Positions 37,201 through 48,297 of a stretch of 64,000 bases of DNA are shown in pieces; the first letter of the stretch is position 1, and each line of letters begins with the position of its first letter. The notes below the pieces were generated by a model. The model did no database searches. It saw only the letters and a program-made list of their open reading frames with translations, and was not told the DNA's origin. The stretch is taken from the NCBI GenBank assembly GCA_037957365.1, contig JARHVA010001425.1, forward strand, positions 2,486,501-2,550,500, read 5' to 3'. Position numbers and translations under genes: made by a program. The DNA comes from Torreya grandis. Lineage: Eukaryota > Streptophyta > Pinopsida > Cupressales > Taxaceae.

Positions 37201-39055
37201 ATTTTCACTTCCAATAAAAAGTGGTGCAAAATACAAGTATGCAACATACAAATTTTTAAATAATATAATTTTGAAATTTTAAAATAATAAACTGGAAACA
37301 AATCCCAAAATAGAAGGGATTTGTCATCTTTAAAGCCCTAAAATGGGCATAAAAAGGAGAAAGAGAGAGTAAGCTAAGTGGCCTTACTCCTCTTGCAATA
37401 AAAATATCATCAAAAAGGAAAGAGAATATATTTTAATCTTTATAAGAAAAACAAGACTAAAAATAGATAATGAAATTTGGGTGAGTTAGCTATGTGGCTT
37501 GGTTGTTTTAAGCCACACCTAGTTTCAAATCTATGAAAAGGCATATGAGGTTGGTTGTGTCCATTTTTTGTATTCTTATGGCTGTTAGTTATCCTCTAAG
37601 TTTATTGTGGTTATTATTATTAATAGTTGGTATGCATCTAGTAATATCTATTATATAGTTCATATTTAAGTGGGTAATAAATTACATGGTGATTTGGTCC
37701 CTTGATTGTATCCTAGACTGGTTTACTCTATGATAAAAAATCATTATCAATAAAAAATTACTAAAAATGTATATGGAAGCCTACCTGGTACTTTGGATCC
37801 CTCTTGAGAAACCTTCCACAAGTTGGTCTAATGGTTGAATCCTCCTTCCAAGGCTCTTCCTCAAACTTCTCATTCTCATTATCCTTCACTTCTCCACTTT
37901 CTATTTCCTCAATTTAAAAAATGATCCCAAAAATTTATCTCAAGGAAGGCTCACCTTCCTCAAATAGGCCCAATTCCCATCTCTACAAGCCAATGGGAAG
38001 GTGATGCATGTCCCTTTCCATACCTTGGATTGTGGTCAAATGTCTCCCCTCCTCCTTAACTCCACTTACAAACCCATGTGGTCAAGCAATAATTTACATG
38101 CCTAAAAAATGGAATCACTATCCCAAGGACAAATGGCACATGGGCTACCCCTAAAATATGCCAAGGAGGCTTCAAAGACCCTCCTACCTTTTTATTAGTC
38201 CAAAGGAAAAAATATCAACACAAAATATCAACAATCAACTTTAAGGCATTCTAAAAAAGTTGAATCACTCAACCCATCCAAATTCGAATCAAAGAGGGAA
38301 ATTTAAGTGTCTTATAATTACTTAAAGAATTTAATAAGACTTTTAAATAATAATCCTAAGGTTTGTAGGAAATGTGACAATAGTGTCTAAGGGGGGAATA
38401 GTGTAAAATAGTCTAAGGACACCTATGCATCTGACTATGCTGACAATAAGGTTCAAGATTTTTTAGGATCATGGTAAGCTCAATAAGATGTATATCCACT
38501 CTAATCATATTTTTTTCATGCCCAGTGTAGTCTTATTTTCCTCATTTGCCTCCCATATAAATTTCACAACATTGCACACATAAAACTACTTGACCTAGAA
38601 GCTGAAGCTACATAATACAAGCCATACAAAGGATTTCAATCCAAACAACAAACAAAAACATAAATAATTAATCACAAATCCATGGTGATAAACCAATATC
38701 AACATATAACATAAATATATGCTCAAACATAATCTCATGGATAACTTAGTTGATAGTAAGTTAATACTCATCATATACATAATCAAATCACAAGTATAAC
38801 AACACCATAATGGATATATATTATAAGTATAAGTATACTAATGTTCTTACATAAGAAAATCATAAAAAATATACTAGAAAATACATCTTTTTCTCTATCT
38901 CAAAGATTCATAACATAATAGATCTCAATAATAAATATAGCATGTCTTAATAGGATGTCTATAAATGCCACAAGTCCAAAATATTAGTCTCAATCTTAAG
39001 GACTTCATAACATCACAAGTCTAAAGATGAGAATTGTGCTAATATGGGTCTCACA
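34225..39055 (-). repeat. 3' LTR of element F (4,831 bp)
   Basis: It aligns with the other LTR from TTTCAAGCCCAAAAAC (degraded TGTTGTGCCC) to GGGTCTCACA, with heavy substitution and indels. No coding domain is present; open frames such as 36965-37165 are chance. At roughly 4.8 kb it is about as long as the internal region. Confidence 0.88.
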
Positions 39056-39068
39056 TCCACCTCCCCTT
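39056..39068 (-). other. Polypurine tract of element F
   Basis: On the minus strand AAGGGGAGGTGGA directly precedes the LTR start TGTGAGACCC. This fixes the element's orientation. Confidence 0.85.
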
Positions 39069-39099
39069 ATGAAAAATTCCTCCTAGAATTAACTGAAAG

Positions 39100-40340
39100 A
39101 GGTGGGGATACCAGACCCTTGAGGTGTTATATCCTCCTAAGTAACTATATTATCATGCTATATATCCCTTTACATCCTAACCTAGTCTAGCTCTATGTCT
39201 TGAAGGTCTAATGCCCTATGCACTATAATCCACATAGGATCCAAAAATAAAGCACTATATATCTAAACCTTAAATGTTGTCTAATATAGAACATGGGTAG
39301 TGGAAGGTATATACTGATGTAAAACATAAACATTAAACATGTTGTGAACACATGAAAGGCTAGGTGACAAGGCTAGATGATAATCTACTAGGTTAATGGT
39401 ATCCAATATCTCAATTTTAATAATAAAATAAGGTTCCAAATTTAGAAATTTTCAATAATGAATAAGTCTCTTATTGTGTGTCACTCTCAAAAATACCTTG
39501 TCACCAACATTGAAGTGATGATCAATCTTATTTTCTTCTACATACTTATTATGTCAATCTCTAGAAACCTCAATGTGTTTTTAAAACTAAACAACTTATT
39601 ACTCCATGTATTACAACATGGTTGGACCAATCATGACCCAATCCTCCATGTAATACCAAGTCAAGGGGATCCTACATAATCAACCATATAGTTTATGTAA
39701 AGGTTCCATTTTGATTGAATTGTGATAGCTATTATTTTAAGAAAACTCAACAAGGTACAAAAAGTCCTCCCAATGAGACTATTGATCCATAACATGCATG
39801 TAAAGCATGTACTCATGAATGTGATTAAATATCTTAGTCTATCCATCTATCTTAAATTGATTTGCATGCCTAATACCTTCTACAAACTAGTAAAAAAGTA
39901 GGCTATGTACATAGGATCTTAATCGAAGATAATCTTATAGGGAATCCTATGTAGTTAAATAATATCATCCAATAATACCCTTTCCACTAACATATAATTT
40001 TAAGTAGTCTTCATAGGAGATAAATGAGCTACCATAATCAACTTATCCACAATCACCATGCTCAAGTCATGATGACAGGACAAGGTAGGTATTCCAACTA
40101 TGAGGTTCATGGATATGGTATGCCATTTACATACTAAAATCTCATTGGGGTATAACAACCTTGTCAAATTTTTATTGTTGGCCTTGACCCTCTAATAGTC
40201 AAGAGCTAAAAAGTTTATAATGTCATAAGGTAAACCAATCAAATTATACAACTACCTCAACTATACATGCATCTCATTCACTCTAGGGTGTGCCTAATAA
40301 GGGGTTTGATGAGACTCTAACAAAATAAAATCACATAAAC
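39100..40340 (-). pseudogene. Integrase region of element F
   Basis: Minus-strand fragments match gypsy integrase: a WHTISMNLIVG-like start of the catalytic core (about 40180), IVDKLIMVAHL, LHRIPYKIIFD (second Asp region, about 39910), and a C-terminal stretch with a GDKVFLRV-like phrase degraded near 39490. An FHV...L-type end of the integrase C-terminus follows near 39340. The DGQTE Glu motif is not recognisable. Many stops are present. Confidence 0.7.
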
Positions 40341-40599
40341 CACCTACTATGGGAGCATAAATATGTCCTTATTATCATAAAATTCCATTTAAATCAAATT
40401 AATATCCCTAAAACTTTCCCTTTAGGTCCATACCTTAAGATAGCATATATCGCACCTCCTAGCATAAATTGTCCTCAAGAAGGTGCTCAAGAATATAAAT
40501 CTACAATTTATTGCATATCTGCATAGATTACAACTCATGGTGTCTCCTAATCAAGGAATATATAACCACATTTTCCTTTCCTTTCATGTACAATATCTC

Positions 40600-41720
40600 A
40601 TAGTCATACTCACACAAAATATCCATGAAACATCTTTGATGGGCATTAAGTTTAAGATGATTGAAAACATGTTACAAGATCATGATTCATGCACTTCAAC
40701 TCATAATCCTTGAGTTTTATGTACTCATATGCAATCACTCTACCATTATACATAAGAATAGCTCCAAACCCAGTATAAGATGCATTAGTGAAAACTAAGA
40801 ACTCCTCCATAGGATCAAGTACTATTAGAATCAGATCACTAGTGAACCACTATTACAACAACTAAAAGGCCTCTTTACACTCTTATATCTATACAAAATT
40901 ATTCCCTTTTCTTTGAAGTGAAGTGGTGGGGTTTTTAATATGATAAAATTTCTTAACAAAGTGATGATAGTAGTTTGTCAAACCCATGAATCTATGATCC
41001 TCTATGACTATTTTGGGTGTCATCCATTTCATGATTTCATGAATATTAGAGGGGCCTACTAATATATCCTCCATATAAATGGTGTTCCTAAGATACCACA
41101 CCTTTGATTATGCAAGAGCACACTTCCCCAAGTACCTGTATAATTGGTTCCTCTTAGAAGTTGTAGAACCTATCACAAGTGGTCCTCATGATCCTTATTG
41201 TTCCATGAATAGATAAATATATCATCAAGTAATGTCATCAAAAAATAGTCCAAATAGGTGTAAAAAAATATATTCATGAGGCTCTTGAATATTATTTAGT
41301 ATTGGTCACACTAAAAGGTACAACTATAAACTCATAATGCCTATATCATGTTCTAAATGTAGTCTTATGAATGTTAGCCTATATAATTTGCAGTTGATGA
41401 TACCCTAAATTTAGATCTATCTTGGATAAACCTCTATCTTGCTATATTTGGTCAAACAAATCATCAATATTTGTCAAAGTGTAATGATTCTTGATAGTTA
41501 CTTTATTCAGCTAGTGATATCAACATACAAATGAAGGGATCCATCCTTATTATTTACAAAAATGATTATACTCCTCATGGAGAAACATTATGAATAATGA
41601 AACCCTTATTTAAAATTTTCTCAAGTTATATATTGAGCTCACATAGATCTAGTTTGGTCATATAATAAGGTTTTATCTAAATGGGCTCAACTCTAAGTAC
41701 TAGGTATATCTAAAAATTAA
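40600..41720 (-). pseudogene. RT and RNase H of element F
   Basis: RT fragments include a KDGSLHLYVD block (about 41550) and FFDDIT in place of the FxDDIL active-site region (about 41225). The thumb/connection reads IEDHRFMGLTNYYHHFVKKF (about 41010-40950). RNase H follows with FTNASYTGFGAILM (about 40790), where DASYTG is expected, and KLKDYELKCMNHDL. Each domain is broken by stops and frameshifts. Confidence 0.78.
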
Positions 41721-41849
41721 TCTCTCTATGGGGGCATGTCTAGCAACTCATCTAAGAATACATTAGTAAAGTAACATAGAGTGGGATGATCATCCAAAGA
41801 ATAATTCTCTAAATCTTCCTCTGAACTATCACTAAATTTAATAACAAAC

Positions 41850-42420
41850 ACCTAACAACCATTCTTCATACTCCACTTAAGTTGTACCATAAAAATCATG
41901 TAAAGTGAAATAAGTCTCTTGACCCCTGAGATAACAATGAGAGTCCCAATGTCATCAACACACTTGATAACCTTACTTATGGTAGTCCATATTATCTTTA
42001 TGAGACATGAGATAATCCATACCCAAGACAACTCCATAATTACCTAAGGGTATGATGCATAAATATACAGTAATAGGAAAGACACCTAGATCCAAAATAT
42101 AACAACTCATTATATAGCTAATAGACATCTTGGCCCTAATGGCCAACTTTACCTCCCAAGTCTCTAATTTCCTAGAAGACACCAACCTACAATGATCCAT
42201 GGCTAAAGGGGAAATTAAAGAGTCTAAATATATAGAATCAAATAACACTACAATAGCTATTTTGTTAGTCAAACATGTGGTCTTGATGACCAACCACTTG
42301 ACTTGGTGGTTATCCACTATTGCATACATCTTGTGACCTTGACCCATGTCACCAATTCTATGATCTAACATCATCACCTTATTCCCATTGATATTTGATT
42401 TTCCCATAGGTATTTCAAGT
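41850..42420 (-). pseudogene. Protease region of element F
   Basis: A 144-codon open stretch (41973-42407, minus) ends VLGMDYL, the typical close of a gypsy protease. The active-site position reads VLFDSIYLDS where LFDSGASDS is expected, so the Asp is kept but the Gly-Ala are lost. Confidence 0.78.
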
Positions 42421-42449
42421 GAGTATTTATTAATAAATCCATAAGCAAA

Positions 42450-43700
42450 TCAAAATTCTCTAAGTTAATCTCACCTTGAGGGAGATCCAACTATCCTTTG
42501 AATAACTATAGTTATCAACCCTAAAGTTCTTCCTTGCACATAATTTTGATTTCATTTAGGTATAGTCTATTATTGATCATGTTTCCTAGAATTAATTTAT
42601 CCTAAATGTTTCTTATTTTTCCTATTCTTGAATAAAGGATGACCAAAATGATTACCCTCTTATTATTATTTTTGTTGAGGGGGTCTTGGAGTAGACTAGG
42701 TAGGTCTCCAACGTCCACTAGGTTCAAGTTGTGTACCCTTTGATATCACAACACATTGTGACTATAACTTACCTTGAAACTTATCTTATACCCCCTGAGT
42801 CTTCCCTAAGATTAATTTATTAGATAGGCCTTCTCCACTATGACTTCTAAGGTCAGTAGAGATAAAATGTGCACCACGCCAACTAGATTTGAGTTTAGGC
42901 CTCTAATAAACCTATAAACGTGAATAGACTCATTTTTATAACCCAAAATATACCATATTTAGTCCCTAAAATGACACTCATACTATGACACTATGTTTTT
43001 CCCTTATCACAATTCATGTAACTCATCTACCTTCTTGTGAACATAATGAAGAGATAAGTATCAAGCTCTAAAATTCTCCTTAAAAAGTATCTAGGTGATG
43101 GAATCTTGTGTCAAATGGATATTTTTATTCTCTCCTTCCCACCACATATTCATTTAATCTCTTAGTAAATTATCCCCCAAATATGCCTTCTTATTTGATT
43201 CACACTCATATAGGTTAAAACACACTCGCATGTGTGTTAACCAAGCCTCTACTTCAAAACCCTATTAGGTGTCATCATATGTAGGTGGGTGAAGTCTAAT
43301 GAAATCCTTAACTAAGTCTTTAGTTATAGATCTAAGATGGTATTCAAATTCTCACCTCTCCTAGCTCTCTCCTCTCTTAATGCTCACCTCTATTGTTTAA
43401 CTCAACTTGGTCTCCATCTGCACATTAGTGCAAGGGGATATGAGATTTAAGCCTCTCTCTCCATCTCTTTTCCCCAATTTAACTAAGTTATGGGACCTCT
43501 ATTTCTCACTCTCCACTACCTTTGTTCACACTATGAACATTGTGGAGAATATCTACTTATCACCTCTTTCAATATTGGTAGTCTCTCCTTTAAAATTTCA
43601 AACATTTATTGCATGGCCTAGCAAATATAGCGTCTTAAATCTATATGCCCCTACTAAATTAGAGGTGGTTATGTAACTAGTGGTGGTTCTACATGTTCCC
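42450..43700 (-). pseudogene. gag of element F
   Basis: The minus strand shows gypsy gag pieces near 43300-42900: FIRLHPPTYDDT, EVEAWLTHMRVCF, YLSLHYVHKKVDELHEL and YECHFRD. No intact zinc knuckle is visible. Stops are frequent. Confidence 0.7.
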
Positions 43701-43837
43701 TAATGTCATCAACATCTTGAATAAATCATCATCCTTACCTCATACTACACAAGGAAAGGAAAATTATTGGATCTCAATAGAAGTATCAAACCAAAACTAA
43801 AGTAACAATTACCCAAAGCTCCTAATGTAGAAATTGT

Positions 43838-43849
43838 GTTCTAATATCA
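43838..43849 (-). other. Degraded primer-binding site of element F
   Basis: On the minus strand TGATATTAGAAC lies 3 bp from the LTR end. It differs from TGGTATCAGAGC by three transitions, all G-to-A or C-to-T. Confidence 0.65.
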
Positions 43850-46800
43850 TAATGTTGTGCCCAAAAACTAACATAATGAAACACACATAATATTTCATTT
43901 TTTTAAATATATAATACACATTCTACTCAACTACATTTCCCAAGTGATAAGGAGGCATCCATAAGTGGACATAATGTCACCATGAAACTGTGCAGTTCTC
44001 ACTTACTCTATTTAGCCTATAAAATATCATTCTATCCTACATCTTAATAAACTATAATATTGGGCCCCATTAATAAACTATAATAAATGGATGTAGGTAG
44101 GTAACCAATTATTTCAAATGAGACACCTTAACTCCCAATGGATTTTGAATTTGGGTTCTAAATGATTCTAGCCAATTACATGGCTCAATTCACACTTAAA
44201 TCATCAATGGAGTATAAGTTTACATTGACCTACTTTGAAAAAAAGTGTTAAGTCACATATAAATTTGATTCCATGGGATCTCAATGGGTTCCTCAAATAT
44301 ATTATTTAAGCCCTCTGAGATTGGTGCACCCAATCTCCACCTTTGGATCAAATTGATGCCAACTATCAAATTTGGTCATAGTAGTAAGTGATCAAATATC
44401 TTGGTGGAGGCTATAAGGTCTCAAATTTGGATAAAGATTTGAAAAAATATATTTTGGAAGGGGGAGGGGTGTTGGAGGATGAATTTTACCATATCTCCTT
44501 CCTCAACCTAGGATACTATCATTAATGGAGTCCCCAAGATTTTGGAAAACATATTATTTTTTTCTTTTAGATTTATGACTTACTAAGAATATCTGTGACT
44601 CTATTTTATAGGTAGCCATTTTAATGGAAATATTATAGGAGCTCTCAATCTCCTATAGTTTCTAAAATGGTCCTAAGAGCTTATAGCTCCTCTACAACTA
44701 TTAATAGTTGTCACATGATAAAATTTTATTAAAAAATTAGTTAAAAATAATATAATTATTTCATTCAGTAGGTGGTCTAAAAACAAGAGTCTCCTTTTGG
44801 AGCAAGTTGATCTGGGTAACTAGGAGCCTGTTATAGCCATTAAGGCCCAAACATGCCTCCCTATGACAAATAACACACACTAAGAAAACTATAAATTTAT
44901 TTTTCTTAAAAATAATTCTATACAAAAAGGAAAAAAAATTAGGGGGGTCACTTTTTGGATTATACTACCTACAAGCCACCAAAAGACCATAATTGCAAGA
45001 ATAAAATCATACATACTAGCTTTCTAAGGTCAAAACACACTAGAGAGAAAATGGTTATAACTAGAACATCATGCATCTTTAGGCCTTAAAAACCATATAA
45101 TATTTAAAATTAATAAAAATGGATGGGGGTCTATTTTGGATTCATCCCACCTTTGGGTCTCTGAGCCTTCGCAAACAAAGGAATAAAAATAGGTATAACG
45201 CTTGTTCAGGGTTCTGGTTTTAATTGCAAGTTTAAAACTTTAAGAAATCAAAGTTTAATAATTTATTTTATTTTATTTAAATGTTCAAGTGGTGGTTAGA
45301 TTCCTAATAGCTAATATCTATTATCTATACTATTCATTAGGCCTTCAAAGGTCATGTGGCTTAGTATAGACCGTCATTGTTGCATAAACCACCCACCCAA
45401 TCACACTATAACCACATAAAACCCATGATTTTTAAACTACCAAGCTATGTTTCCCAACCCTTAGGGATTAAAAACATACCATGTGGTCACATGGGTGACC
45501 ATTGACTTGTCTAAGGGTCCTACCCTCTAGAAAGAGACCAGTTCCTTCTAATGAGGCCTGTGTCAACCAAAAATTACTCTACATAGAAGAACTTTAAAAA
45601 AAATTATAACTTCAACACTATCAATAAAAAAATACAAAAATAATTCCATCAGGTTCAAAAAAAATTAAATTTTATAAATAAAATATCATGGGCCCAAAAT
45701 TTCCTCAATAAACATAAATAAATTGACTCAAGTTCAAAGATTATACAGAGGAAATAATATTATTTTAGGACCACAATGTTGAGAATTAATAATAAATTAA
45801 ACGTAACCCCTAAAATTATTTCATATATTGAATAAATTTCCTAAATAAATATATTTTAAATTAAAAAATAATTTGGGATAAGTAAGGAATATTTTATATG
45901 TTTAAAATTTGTTTGAACATATTTATATTTCATTGGCATCATGCTCACTAAGCAACTTGACAATTTTCAAAGGAAACGAACAATTAATTTTTCCAAATGT
46001 AAAATTATAGAATATAGGAAATATCCACAACATACTACATTAATGGATTTTCAACACAAATAAGTCCTTTAAATTCCCTTTTTACCACTTATACATCTTT
46101 CACAAGTAAATCACCAATATCAAGTATTATACCATCTGAGCAACAATCACGATTTTTTCCAATTCCAATAATACATATTTCCAATGAATAATTTCAATAT
46201 TTATCCAAACATATGCATGTTTTGAACTTATATAAATACAAATACAATGGATCTCAACTAGCCAACATGGTTCATTCTAAAAATATATAATAATTAGATA
46301 AGATGGTCTTCACAAGCTTTATTTTTAGTCTACAAGACCAACTAAAGGAGGTTCTCTCCTCCCATCCTTTTTACACCATCAAAAAACTATCCTAGGAACC
46401 CTTAAGCCTAATAATCCTAGCTTTAGGAATTTTTACATCAATATTATTATAAACTGATTGGATAAACTAAGGTTTAGATGGTTAGGATATAAAAAATAGG
46501 TTGTTCACATGAAGACACATCTATAATATACTCTCAATACAAGGAGACTTCCAAACTCCAAAACCAAAAAATAAGAAAGTACAAATAGCATGGAAGTTCC
46601 AAAATAGCCATACAAAGTTCTAACACCACTAGGCCCACCGATTGAGAAGAAGGATAAGGGGAACTTTTACCCTTTTTATTCTTCCCATGGTAATGGGAGG
46701 GTGATATCACCTTCCACCATACCAAAATTACATAGGAGGTCATTATGGTTATACTCCCTCTTTCAGCTTCTACTATGTTATAATCAACCCATGTAGGAAG

Positions 46801-47396
46801 GCATGGGAACCCATTTCCATTGCCACTTCTAGTACAAAGGGGTGAAAAATACAAACATGAAACATAATTTTTTTTTAACAACCTAATTTTTAAAATTTAA
46901 AAAAATTAAATTAAAAAAATAAACAACCAACAATAGTAACTATTTTTCATATCAAAATCCCCAAAAATTGGCATAAAAATCACATGGTGGCCAAAGGCAC
47001 AACCATGAAAGACAAGGAGAAAGAGGGAGTAATCCAAGTGGCCTTACTCCCATTGCAATCAAAATATCATCAAAAGGGAAAGAGAATAAATTGTAATCTT
47101 TATGATAAAAAAAAGACTAAATATGTATATGTAATCCTACCTAATACTTTGGAACCCTATTCATAAACCTTCCACAAGCTAGTCTAATGGTTGAATCCTC
47201 CTTCCATGTCTCTTCTTCAATATTTTCCATCTCCTTCTCCTTATCCTCTCCACTTTATATTTTCTCTATTTAAAAATTATCCCAAAAAATTATCTTAAGG
47301 AAGGCTAACCTTCCTCAAATAGCCCCAACTCCCCTCTCTATAAGACAATGGAAAGGTGACATGTGTTCCTTCCCATTCCTTAGCTTGTGTTCAAAA

Positions 47397-47401
47397 GTAT
47401 C
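47397..47401. repeat. Target-site duplication of element D, left
   Basis: GTATC here and at 53146-53150 are identical and directly flank the LTR ends of D. Confidence 0.93.
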
Positions 47402-48136
47402 TGTTAAGGTGTGGAGCCTAAAAGCTTCACCAAGGAGTGCATTACCAAAGTTGCAGGTTTACACAATCACCGGCGTCAGTCAGGAGCGACCGACGTCGGT
47501 CAGGTGCGACCGACGTCGGTCAGGTGCAGTTGAAGAGACGCCGACATCGGCAGGGGATCAGCCGACATCGATCACTAGCAAGTAGGTAGGAACTGGTGTC
47601 GATTATCTGTGCATCCAGAATGCTATTTCTGAGGATAGAACTAAGTGTTTGCATGATGAGTTTAAGTCTTAGTCTTAAGTCCACGTCTCTATTATTAGTA
47701 AGACTATTTTTAGAGCCCTTGTTCAAGAGGCTTAACTATTGGTTGTAAGTGCATGCTCAAGTCTCCTAATTCTATATGTAGAATTAGATCTTCTTAGCTT
47801 ATTATTATAGCAGTTCATTATATGTGAATGTTGAAGAATAGTACAGAATTGTATAGGTGAATCAATCCAGGTTGTTGGAGTTGATTGTACTTGAGAGAGA
47901 GAGCTCCTGAGGGATAGAGATCTAGAGAGAGATCTTGTACATCTAAGAGAGGTGTGGAAGAAAGAAGTTTCTTCAATTGTATTCCTTTTGTAAAGAGTTT
48001 AATACAAGTTTTTAGGGTGGTTTCTTATATCTCTTGTTCTTTGCTATTATCTGATTCTAGTTACTTAGCTATCTAATTTAATTCTGTGGTTTATTGCTTT
48101 CATAAGTGTATTCATATTGTTGGTTGATCCCCAACA
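47402..48136 (+). repeat. 5' LTR of element D (735 bp)
   Basis: It runs from TGTTAAGGTGTGGAG to GTTGATCCCCAACA. At 47469, 47489 and 47509 there are 20-bp tandem units with the palindromic core ACCGACGTCGGT; the 3' LTR has one unit fewer. The terminal TGTTGG-loop-CCAACA (48118-48136) is itself a small inverted repeat. Confidence 0.95.
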
Positions 48137-48138
48137 AG

Positions 48139-48150
48139 TGGTATCAGAGC
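48139..48150 (+). other. Primer-binding site of element D
   Basis: A perfect TGGTATCAGAGC starts 2 bp after the LTR end. A second PBS-like TGGTATCAAAGC follows at 48184-48195, and its continuation (TCAGGTTCAC) is what follows the only PBS in element A. Confidence 0.93.
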
Positions 48151-48297
48151 CTTAGTTGTAGGTTTAGATCTTGATATCCAATAATTGGTATCAAAGCTCA
48201 GGTTCACTAACAGGTGGTTTAGATTTGTGTAGTGTGTATTGATTACAGGTGACTCACAGGGGTTTTTGCAGGGATCTCTATTTGAGTGGGAGAAGCA

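Noticed and set aside
43407..43676. 89-codon plus-strand frame
   Set aside because: It is antisense to the minus-strand gag region of element F.
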